The notes beneath the pieces are model-generated. The model did no database searches, was not told where the DNA came from, and was given only the letters and a program-made list of their open reading frames with translations. From positions 1 to 5,458 of the forward strand of contig JACDGF010000172.1 in assembly GCA_013815405.1 (NCBI GenBank): a stretch of DNA of 5,458 nucleotides, in the 5' to 3' direction. This DNA comes from Caulobacteraceae bacterium. GTDB lineage: Bacteria > Pseudomonadota > Alphaproteobacteria > Caulobacterales > Caulobacteraceae. The position numbers and the translations under genes are program-made. Shown here one piece after another: positions 1-5,168 of the stretch (positions are counted from its first letter, which is position 1; every line of letters begins with the position of its first letter).

Positions 1-47
1 GCCCGCTCCCGCTCCCCATCGCTCATAAACAGCCCTGCCTCGACCAT
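1..47 (-). CDS. Possible 5' end of a divergent gene cut by the left edge
   Basis: On the minus strand an ATG at 47 opens a frame that stays open to the window edge for 15 codons, and a second in-frame ATG lies at 26 (protein start MSDGERER). A purine-rich GAGGGG-like stretch precedes the first ATG, and GAGGCAGGG precedes the second. If real, the gene is transcribed away from the amidohydrolase gene and its promoter would lie in or next to the tandem repeat at 74-121. The product cannot be recognised from so few residues. Fifteen open codons in GC-rich DNA is weak evidence, so this is only a candidate. Confidence 0.2.
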   Translation of the reverse strand, partial: MVEAGLFMSDGERER

Positions 48-73
48 GCATCCCCTCATCCCGCCGCGCCGGG

Positions 74-121
74 AAAGGGGACATTCTAACTTTGGACAAA
101 GGGGACATTCCTACTTGGGGC
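74..121. repeat. Two tandem copies of a 24-bp AAAGGGGACATTC repeat
   Basis: Two adjacent 24-base units (74-97 and 98-121) share the 13-base core AAAGGGGACATTC and match at 20 of 24 positions overall. The tails differ: TAACTTTGGAC in the first and CTACTTGGGGC in the second. The stretch is clearly more A/T-rich than its surroundings. GGGGACATTC-type repeats are something I remember from intergenic regions and edges of mobile elements in many proteobacteria, but I cannot name the family with certainty. No transposase is present, so this may be a solo repeat or the scar of an element. It sits 40 bases before the only available start codon of the amidohydrolase gene, where promoter or leader sequence would be expected. 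Confidence 0.6.
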
Positions 122-160
122 TAACACGCGGCCGCCGGGTAGTGCGCCCGGGCTTTTTTC

Positions 161-1606
161 ATGCAAGGATTCGGGGCCGCCCGCCCACGCTCGAGACCGT
201 CGCCCATCATTGCGCCCCCACCCCTCGTCGGCCGGTCCCAGGCTTCGGCGCCCGCCGGGGCCCGGGGCGATGGCCGTTCCCCCAAGCCGGCGTCCGGGCA
301 AGGGCCCGAACCCGCTCGTCTCGACGGGCGCCTCCGACCGGGCCTCCTGGCCGCCCTGGCGCTTCTCCTCGCCGCGCCGCCGGCCGCCGCCGCCGTAAGC
401 TATGTCCACGCCGGACGCCTCGTCGATCCCGAGCACGGTCGGGTGATCGCCGACCGGCTGATCCGGATCGAGGACGGCCGGGTCGCGTCGGTCACCGAAT
501 GGCGCGGGCCGCCGGCGGATGGGCCGGTCGTGGACTGGAGCGGCTATCAGGTGCTGCCGGGCCTCATCGACATGCACGTCCATCTCGCCGACTTCGGCGA
601 CACCAACAATGTGGCCGAGCCCCTGCTGCACAGCACCGAAGAGATCGCCTACGTCGGCGCGCGCAACGCCCGCTTGACCCTGATGGCCGGCTTCACCAGC
701 GTCCACGACGTCGGCTGCTACCGCGCCTTCGCCGACACCGCCCTGCGCGACGCGATCGAGCGCGGCGACGTGGTCGGCCCCCGCATGAGCGCCGTGGGCG
801 CCTACATCACCGCCCCGGGCGGCGGCGGCGAAGTCACCGGCTTCGCCCCGGACGTCAAGCTTCCCGACGACATGCGCGCCGGCGTGGTCGTCGACGCCAA
901 CGATGCGCGCCTGAAGGTCGACTACCTCTTCCAGCACGGCGCGGACTCGATCAAGCTCATCGCCACCGGCGCGGTCCTCACGGAGGGCACCGAGCCTGGC
1001 CAGCAGGAACTGACCGAGGACGAGATGCGCGCGGCGGTCGTCGCGGCGGCCGAACACGGGAGCTGGGCGACCGCCCACGCCCATGGCGCCGAGGGAATCA
1101 AGGCGGCGATCCGCGCCGGGGTAAGGGCGATCGAGCACGCCTCCCTGATCGACGACGAGGGGATCGCCCTGGCTAAGGCGCGCGGCGTCTGGCTCGACAT
1201 GGACATCTACAACGGCGACTACATCGACAAGGTCGGGCGCAAGAACGGCTGGCCCGCCAGCGAGCTTCGCAAGAACGACGAGACCACCCAGGCCCAGCGC
1301 GAGGGCTTCCGCAAGGCGGTCAAGGCGGGGGTGAAGATGACCTTCGGCACCGACGCCGGCGTCTATCCCCACGGCCTCAACGCCCGCCAGTTCAGATACA
1401 TGGTGCGCTGGGGCATGACGCCCATGCAGGCCATCCAGGCCGCCACCGTCAACGCCGCCGCCCTCCTCGGCTGGTCCGCCAAGGTGGGCGAGATCTCCCC
1501 CGGCCACTACGCCGACATGATCGCCGTCCAGGGCGACGCCCTCGCCGACATCGGAGTGCTGGAGCACGTCAGCCACGTGATGAAGGGCGGGGAAGTGGTG
1601 AAGTAG
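161..1606 (+). CDS. Secreted amidohydrolase, Xaa-Pro dipeptidase/imidazolonepropionase-like
   Basis: This 481-residue metal-dependent hydrolase belongs to the amidohydrolase superfamily. It shows the small N-terminal beta domain (about 80-130), then the barrel entry motif GLIDMHVHL with metal ligands H139 and H141. Next come K265 in SIKLIATG (the likely carboxylated lysine), a histidine of ATAHAHG (H306 or H308), H326 in AIEHAS, and the catalytic D398 in FGTDAG. The C-terminal GHYADMIAV segment is the usual return to the beta domain. Characterised relatives annotated as 'Xaa-Pro dipeptidases', including Caulobacter proteins, cleave dipeptides or N-acyl amino acids; the exact substrate here is unknown. 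A hydrophobic run at about residues 58-78 ending in alanines looks like a signal peptide, so the enzyme is probably periplasmic. The ATG at 161 is the only ATG, GTG or TTG between an in-frame stop at 140-142 and that signal, yet it gives an unusually long Pro/Arg/Ala-rich leader of about 57 residues and has no clear ribosome binding site. The catalytic part is secure; the first 55 residues are doubtful. Confidence 0.9.
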   Translation: MQGFGAARPRSRPSPIIAPPPLVGRSQASAPAGARGDGRSPKPASGQGPEPARLDGRLRPGLLAALALLLAAPPAAAAVSYVHAGRLVDPEHGRVIADRLIRIEDGRVASVTEWRGPPADGPVVDWSGYQVLPGLIDMHVHLADFGDTNNVAEPLLHSTEEIAYVGARNARLTLMAGFTSVHDVGCYRAFADTALRDAIERGDVVGPRMSAVGAYITAPGGGGEVTGFAPDVKLPDDMRAGVVVDANDARLKVDYLFQHGADSIKLIATGAVLTEGTEPGQQELTEDEMRAAVVAAAEHGSWATAHAHGAEGIKAAIRAGVRAIEHASLIDDEGIALAKARGVWLDMDIYNGDYIDKVGRKNGWPASELRKNDETTQAQREGFRKAVKAGVKMTFGTDAGVYPHGLNARQFRYMVRWGMTPMQAIQAATVNAAALLGWSAKVGEISPGHYADMIAVQGDALADIGVLEHVSHVMKGGEVVK

Positions 1607-1640
1607 GCGGCCTCCGCGCACCCAATGCCCCCTTTACGAC

Positions 1641-1797
1641 CGTCATCCCGGCCGAAGCGCGCCAGCGCGAAGAGCCGGGACCCAGGGGCCAAGTCCACGG
1701 CGTGCGGGTTCGCGAACCTCGCGTGGGGCAGCTGCGCGCCCAGCCCCCTGGGTCCCGGCTCTCCGTTGCGTTTCGCTTCTCTCCGGCCGGGATGACG
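1641..1797. repeat. Large REP-like imperfect palindrome between the two hydrolase genes
   Basis: Two nested pairs of inverted arms are visible. The outer pair is CGTCATCCCGGCCG (1641-1654) with its exact complement at 1784-1797 (14 bp). The inner pair is AGAGCCGGGACCCAGGGG (1671-1688) with its exact complement at 1745-1762 (18 bp). Between the inner arms lies a perfect 12-bp palindrome, GGTTCGCGAACC (1707-1718). The strings between outer and inner arms differ in length (16 and 21 bases), so the structure has internal bulges. Palindromes opening with CGTCATCCCGGCC are a familiar dispersed repeat of alphaproteobacterial intergenic regions. In RNA it would fold into a long hairpin just after the amidohydrolase stop codon, so it may also limit read-through or protect the mRNA end, but there is no U-tract as in a standard terminator. 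Confidence 0.85.
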
Positions 1798-1860
1798 ATT
1801 TGGGAAGAGAGGATGCTTAGGGTTCCAATGCCGTAGCAACCGCTCTACCACCCTCTGATC

Positions 1861-1869
1861 GAGGAGGAG
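1861..1869 (+). promoter_or_regulatory. Strong ribosome binding site for the M20 peptidase
   Basis: The purine run GAGGAGGAG ends six bases before the ATG at 1876. It is the best Shine-Dalgarno match in the window and fixes the start codon of the M20 gene, which also begins directly with a signal peptide. Confidence 0.85.
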
Positions 1870-1875
1870 ATCCCC

Positions 1876-3273
1876 ATGACCTTGCGCTTGACCCTGATGG
1901 CGGCCGTCGCCGCGGCGGCCTTGACGGCGGTCGCGCAAGCCGCGCCGGCCTCCCACTCCCAAGCCGAGGCCCAGGCCCTCGACCTCGCCAAGCAGGCCAT
2001 CGCCCTGCGCTCGGTGCGCGGGCCAGGCAACGAGACGCCCAAGGTCGCCGCGCTCTACAAGGCCGCCCTGGTCGCCGGCGGCTTCGCCGACGCGGAAGCC
2101 GCCATCACGCCGGTCGACGACACCGCCTATCTGATCGCCCGCTGGCCGGGGAGCGACCCCAAGCTCAAGCCCCTGGTCATCTCCGGCCACATGGATGTGG
2201 TCGAGGCCAAGCCCGCCGACTGGAAGCGCGACCCGTTCACCCCGGTGGTGGAGAACGGCTACCTCTTCGGCCGCGGCGCCACCGACATGAAGCTCGACGG
2301 CGTGCTGGCCATCGCCTCCCTGATCGAGCTGAAGCGCGAGGGCTACAAGCCCCGCCGCGACATCGTCATCGAATTCTCCGGCGACGAGGAGACGACGATG
2401 AAGACCAGCGCCCTCATCGCCGACAAGCTGGCGGGCGCCGAGCTGGTGCTCAACATCGACGGCGGCGGCGGCTCGCTTTCCGAAGAGACCGGCGCGCCGG
2501 AATACTTCACCTGGCAGGGGGCGGAAAAGACCTACGCCGACTTCCGCCTGACCGTCACCAACCCCGGCGGCCATTCCTCCGCGCCGCGCAAGGACAACGC
2601 CATCGATCAGCTGGCCGCCGCCCTCCTGCGCATCCAGGCCCACCGCTTCACCCCGGAGGTGAGCGACCTCACCCGCGCCTATTTCCTCGCCGCCGCCAAA
2701 TACGTCGACCCCAAGACCGGCGCGGCGATGCGCGCCTTCGCCGCCAACCCGGCCGACCCCCAGGCCATCGCCGCGCTCGCCGCCAACCCGGCCACCGTGG
2801 GCAAGATCGGCACCACCTGCGTCGTCACCATGATCAACGGCGGCCACGCGATCAACGCCCTGCCGCAGCGCGCCGAGGCCAACATCAACTGCCGCATCTT
2901 CCCCGGCCACAAGCCGGCCGCCATCATGGCCGAGCTGGCCAGCGCCGCCGCCGACCCGGCCGTGCGCGTCGAGGACGTGACCGTCGGCTCCGTCGCCACC
3001 GACGCGTCGCCGATGCGCGCCGACTTCGTGGCGGCGGTGACCAAGGCCATGGCCAAGACCTACCCCGGCGTCCCAGTCTTCCCCAGCATGGCCTCCGGCG
3101 CCAGCGACAGCATGTGGTTCCGCTCCCACGGCGTCGCGAGCTACGGCGCGAGCCCCGTCTTCATCAAGGACAGCGACGACTTCAGCCACGGGCTGAACGA
3201 GCGCACCCCGGTGGCGAACATCCCGCCGGCGATCGACTACTATCTGTCGCTGTTCACGGATTTGTCGGGGTGA
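1876..3273 (+). CDS. Secreted M20-family zinc metallopeptidase
   Basis: This 465-residue protein has all the hallmarks of the M20 (ArgE/DapE/CPG2/aminoacylase-1) fold. Residues 1-22 form a signal peptide with likely cleavage after AVAQA. Catalytic-domain ligands are in order: H105 and D107 in SGHMDVV, D137 in GRGATDMKLDG (bridging), E171 (general base) and E172 (metal) in SGDEET, D195 in NIDGGG, and H438 in DFSHGLNER. The inserted dimerisation domain carries NPGGHSSAP (H233) and the GGHAINALP segment (322-330). The length is normal for exported M20 peptidases. Family members remove the terminal residue of small peptides or hydrolyse N-acyl amino acids; the sequence does not decide the substrate. 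The only two cysteines (C315 and C339) lie in neighbouring predicted strands and could form a disulfide in the periplasm. It follows the amidohydrolase gene by 269 bases including a large palindrome, so it is probably transcribed separately, though a related role in peptide use is reasonable. Confidence 0.95.
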   Translation: MTLRLTLMAAVAAAALTAVAQAAPASHSQAEAQALDLAKQAIALRSVRGPGNETPKVAALYKAALVAGGFADAEAAITPVDDTAYLIARWPGSDPKLKPLVISGHMDVVEAKPADWKRDPFTPVVENGYLFGRGATDMKLDGVLAIASLIELKREGYKPRRDIVIEFSGDEETTMKTSALIADKLAGAELVLNIDGGGGSLSEETGAPEYFTWQGAEKTYADFRLTVTNPGGHSSAPRKDNAIDQLAAALLRIQAHRFTPEVSDLTRAYFLAAAKYVDPKTGAAMRAFAANPADPQAIAALAANPATVGKIGTTCVVTMINGGHAINALPQRAEANINCRIFPGHKPAAIMAELASAAADPAVRVEDVTVGSVATDASPMRADFVAAVTKAMAKTYPGVPVFPSMASGASDSMWFRSHGVASYGASPVFIKDSDDFSHGLNERTPVANIPPAIDYYLSLFTDLSG

Positions 3274-3460
3274 ATTGTGAGAAGCCGAGCAGATTTCCTT
3301 ACTTACAACGACCAACTTCATACGGCCAATGACTCTCGCGAGCACGCCTATGATCGGGATGAAAATGGGGGTGCTGGCAGTAGTCTCTTTAGCACTACGC
3401 CCAGGTGAAATTTAGATTTTTTGTCGTTCTCCGGTGCGATTATGCTTCAATCGAGTCAGT
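3274..3460. other. Low-GC intergenic stretch with no convincing gene
   Basis: GC content falls abruptly after the M20 stop codon. No standard terminator hairpin with U-tract was found. The only open frame noted is a 21-codon one on the plus strand (3350-3415), starting MIGMKMGVLAVVSLAL, which resembles a signal-peptide beginning but ends at a TAG and lacks a clear ribosome binding site. It lies opposite to and downstream of the hypothetical exported protein gene. Confidence 0.5.
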
Positions 3461-3886
3461 TTAGAAAGCAAGTTTTGGCAGCCCAGTGAATGGCTCTTTC
3501 GAGCATGTTGCCTCAATGCTATCTGATCTGGCTGTGTGAAGCGTCACTACGATATGCTGACGCAAAAATTTACCAGAAGTCCTATCCAGCATAGAGCGAT
3601 CAGTCTCGCCGAGACCAGAGTCGAAAATTCGCAATGTGATCGCCGCCGGTGAAATATCGTTAATCTGAAGTGGACTCTCACAGTCTTCGTCATAACAGAA
3701 CAAGTGAGACTGTAAATCTATGCGGAGGCGACCGCTCCAGGGCTTTATGTTCTGATGTTCATCGATTTTATCGTTATATCTGTCAACGCCTATGCACGAT
3801 AGATTAAATTGAGGTTTGTCATCTCCCCCTGCGTGGGAGGCATGTGCTACACTCGCCGCAAGCAGCGCCAATCCCCACGCTCGCAC
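3461..3886 (-). CDS. Small exported four-cysteine protein of unknown function
   Basis: A 141-residue protein starting with GTG at 3886. An AAGGGG run ends eight bases upstream, and an in-frame TAA farther upstream with no other usable start between supports this choice. Residues 1-19 form a short signal peptide (MRAWGLALLAASVAHASHA). The mature part has four cysteines (C31, C64, C69, C128), enough for two disulfides, and aspartate/glutamate-rich loops. The pattern FNLSCIG near the start, an R-x-D-L strand before a C-x4-C pair, DRTSG in the middle and C-x4-PFTGLPKLAF at the end resembles a layout I recall in small uncharacterised secreted proteins of sphingomonads and caulobacters; that resemblance is from memory and no function is known to me. 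Base composition is much lower in GC than in the neighbouring hydrolases, suggesting acquisition from elsewhere. It appears to be a single-gene unit. Confidence 0.75.
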   Translation of the reverse strand: MRAWGLALLAASVAHASHAGGDDKPQFNLSCIGVDRYNDKIDEHQNIKPWSGRLRIDLQSHLFCYDEDCESPLQINDISPAAITLRIFDSGLGETDRSMLDRTSGKFLRQHIVVTLHTARSDSIEATCSKEPFTGLPKLAF

Positions 3887-4340
3887 GCTTCGCGCCCCTT
3901 TTAAATTTCCGGTGGTTGAGATTGGGTGCCTCCTACCTCCCGTCCCGCCGTTTTAGCGACGGCACCGCCCGACATCTGGGAGACTTTGAGTGATCGCCGC
4001 GTGACAAAATAGCGAATCACACCTATGATCCCACGTATAAGAGCTATGCGATCGGCGGATCGGTCAATCCCATCCGGCCACTGTAATAATCGAAGCGCCT
4101 CTCAGAAGGCCCATGGATATTACAGAATGCGCATAGAGCTTTGGATCCGGCTTGCACATGTCATGATTGATGGCGGTCTCCTCTTTGTCGCCGTTTGTGA
4201 GTGGTGGGGCCGGTGCCCGTGAATCCTCGCAACGAAGGCGATTTGCGGATTTACGGTGACGCCATCAAATCTCTCAATTGGCGGAATATGTCAGCACACG
4301 CGACGTCCACCTTCCCCATCCCGTGCCGCCGACCGGCGGC
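3887..4340. other. Gene-poor low-GC region between the exported protein and the antitoxin
   Basis: No coding region is convincingly supported here. Plus-strand frames at 4025-4222 and from 4201 onward give compositions and residue patterns with no recognisable motif, and the second runs antisense through the antitoxin gene. A weak 5-bp stem (GCCGT/ACGGC, 3947-3963) lies upstream of the exported-protein gene. A purine-rich GGAGGTAGGAGG on the minus strand (about 3929-3940) precedes no nearby start codon. The region probably contains the promoter of the exported-protein gene and decayed accessory DNA. Confidence 0.45.
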
Positions 4341-4740
4341 TCAGGGCGCCGATCGCTTCGCCGCCTGGCGGGCCGGCCGTTTCGTCGCCGGCGGAATCAG
4401 CACGTCGGCCGGTACGCGAAAACGCGCGCGCAGCCGCTGGATCATGGCCATGCTCAATTCCTTCTTGCCCGCCAGGACCTCGCTGACACGACTCGACGTG
4501 CCCAGGATCGCCGCCATGTCCGCTCGGCTGAGGCCGTGCTGATCCATCAGGTAGCGCACCATGTCGGCCGTGGTCGGCGGGTGGCGCGGCCATTTCGCCG
4601 CTTCGTAAGCCGCGATCAGGCGCGCCTGGGCTTCGAGCCGAGCGATATCGCCCGGTTCGTCAGAGGCGAAGATACGGTCCACGAGGCCCCGCGCGGGCCA
4701 GTTCGGCATCGCTGTCGATGATGATCAGGGTCGCATCCAT
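4341..4740 (-). pseudogene. higA: HigA-type helix-turn-helix antitoxin, frameshifted near the N-terminus
   Basis: The intact part (ending at 4341) reads RLEAQARLIAAYEAAKWP, then a helix-turn-helix region with HGLSRADMAAILG, SRVSEVLAGKKELS and MIQRLRARFRVPADVLIP. This is the typical layout of HigA-type (COG5499-like) antitoxins, followed by a basic tail. The natural start appears to be the ATG at 4740, with GGAG eight bases upstream. From there the frame reads MDATLIIIDSDAELARA, as expected for the family N-terminus, but reaches a stop after 26 codons. Removing one G from the run GGGG (CCCC at 4687-4690 on the plus strand) joins this to GLVDRIFASDEPGD and gives an uninterrupted 132-residue protein. 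Without that repair the longest frame starts at an internal ATG at 4709, giving 122 residues with an out-of-frame, probably spurious first seven. Such antitoxins usually neutralise a HigB-type mRNA-cleaving toxin encoded just upstream and repress their own promoter. Here no such toxin precedes the gene; instead a different TA module lies there in the opposite direction. The family call is firm; whether the break is real is open. Confidence 0.8.
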
Positions 4741-4748
4741 CAAACCGT

Positions 4749-4752
4749 CTCC
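4749..4752 (-). promoter_or_regulatory. Ribosome binding site supporting the upstream antitoxin start
   Basis: GGAG on the minus strand lies eight bases before the ATG at 4740. It supports 4740 rather than 4709 as the true start of the HigA-type antitoxin, and therefore supports the frameshift interpretation. A short minus-strand frame starting with GTG near 4799 (MHIVGLASRYVYMVNAETV) ends at a TGA that overlaps this ATG. It could be a leader peptide or the decayed end of a lost gene. Confidence 0.5.
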
Positions 4753-4791
4753 GCATTGACCATGTAGACATACCGACTCGCCAAGCCAACG

Positions 4792-4827
4792 ATATGCACT
4801 TGATTACCTATTCATTGCAGGGCATAT
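4792..4827. promoter_or_regulatory. Candidate operator: ATATGC...GCATAT inverted repeat between divergent TA genes
   Basis: Six-base arms ATATGC (4792-4797) and GCATAT (4822-4827) are perfect complements separated by 24 bases, and the right arm overlaps a CATATG palindrome just before the toxin start at 4834. A TTGATT (4800-4805), 17-base spacer and CATATG (4823-4828) arrangement could be a weak sigma-70-like promoter for the plus-strand module. TA antitoxins normally bind such repeats to repress their own operon. The arms are short and the match may be chance. Confidence 0.3.
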
Positions 4828-4833
4828 GACCCC

Positions 4834-5168
4834 ATGGCTTGGACGGTCCGGTTCCACCCCGACTTCGCGGGTGAAGCCCACCAGATGTCCGGGGCCGTGC
4901 GATCGGAGTTGATCGCCTCGAGAGTTTTGGACCCACCCTGGCGCGGCCTCACGTCGATACCCTGAACGGCTCGAAGCACGCCAACATGAAGGCGCTCCGC
5001 TTTCGCGCCGACGGCGGTGTCTGGCGAAAAGCATTCGCCTTCGATCCGCCGCGCGCCGCCATCTTGCTGGTCGGCGGCGAAAAGTCCGAGGTCGCTTCCG
5101 GCCGCTTCTACAGGAACCTCGTCAAGCGGGCCGATGCTCGTTTCGATCAACATCTGGAGAGGCTTTAG
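4834..5168 (+). pseudogene. RelE/HigB-superfamily toxin (phage Gp49-like), frameshifted
   Basis: This looks like a toxin gene of the phage-derived Gp49-like family, RelE/HigB-superfamily ribosome-dependent mRNA-cleaving toxins. The ATG at 4834 opens MAWTVRFHPDFAGEAHQMSGAVRSELIA (28 residues, written here in shortened form: MAWTVRFHPDF...VRSELIA), which is the family N-terminus, but this frame stops at TGA 4963-4965. The rest is in the frame one base back: from about 4920 it reads ESFGPTLARPHVDTLNGSKH, ANMKALRFRADGGVWRKAF, AFDPPRAAILLVGGEKSEV and FYRNLVKRADARFDQHLERL, ending at TAG 5166-5168. These are the characteristic blocks of the family, and the two parts together give about 110 residues against a usual 110-120. 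A deletion of one base (for instance in the TTTT run at 4925-4928) or about 13 bases between the two parts explains the break; the expected spacer of about five residues favours the larger loss. The start has only a weak AGGG upstream. The stop codon directly abuts the antitoxin ATG, a typical TA operon layout. Confidence 0.8.
5156..5162 (+). promoter_or_regulatory. Ribosome binding site for the XRE antitoxin inside the toxin 3' end
   Basis: GGAGAGG lies within the last codons of the toxin and ends six bases before the antitoxin ATG at 5169. It would allow the antitoxin to be translated even though the toxin frame is broken upstream. Confidence 0.75.

Noticed and set aside
46..1176. 376-codon plus-strand frame overlapping the amidohydrolase
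   Set aside because: It is arginine/proline-rich out-of-frame translation of GC-rich DNA with no motif, and it includes the tandem repeat at its start.
86..1621. Long minus-strand open frame opposite the amidohydrolase gene
   Set aside because: It is an antisense shadow caused by high third-position GC. Its product is Gly/Ala/Val/Asp/Arg-rich with no recognisable domain, while the plus strand holds a complete set of amidohydrolase motifs.
1507..3345. 612-codon minus-strand open frame opposite the M20 gene
   Set aside because: It has low-complexity composition, crosses the intergenic palindrome and lies antisense to a gene with all catalytic motifs, so it is a shadow frame.
3947..3963. GCCGT/ACGGC stem-loop as a terminator
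   Set aside because: The stem is only five base pairs, has no following T-run, and lies upstream of a gene start rather than after a stop.
4025..4222. 65-codon plus-strand frame in the low-GC region
   Set aside because: No ribosome binding site, no recognisable motif, and an ordinary length for chance in moderate-GC DNA. Kept only as part of the description of the gene-poor region.
4201..4721. Plus-strand frames across the HigA-type antitoxin
   Set aside because: They are antisense to a clear helix-turn-helix protein and show no domain of their own.
4921..4965. Programmed -1 frameshift as the explanation of the split toxin
   Set aside because: The GTTTTGG site is not a classical heptamer slip site, and about four to five residues also seem to be missing at the junction, so a small deletion or sequence error is the simpler reading.
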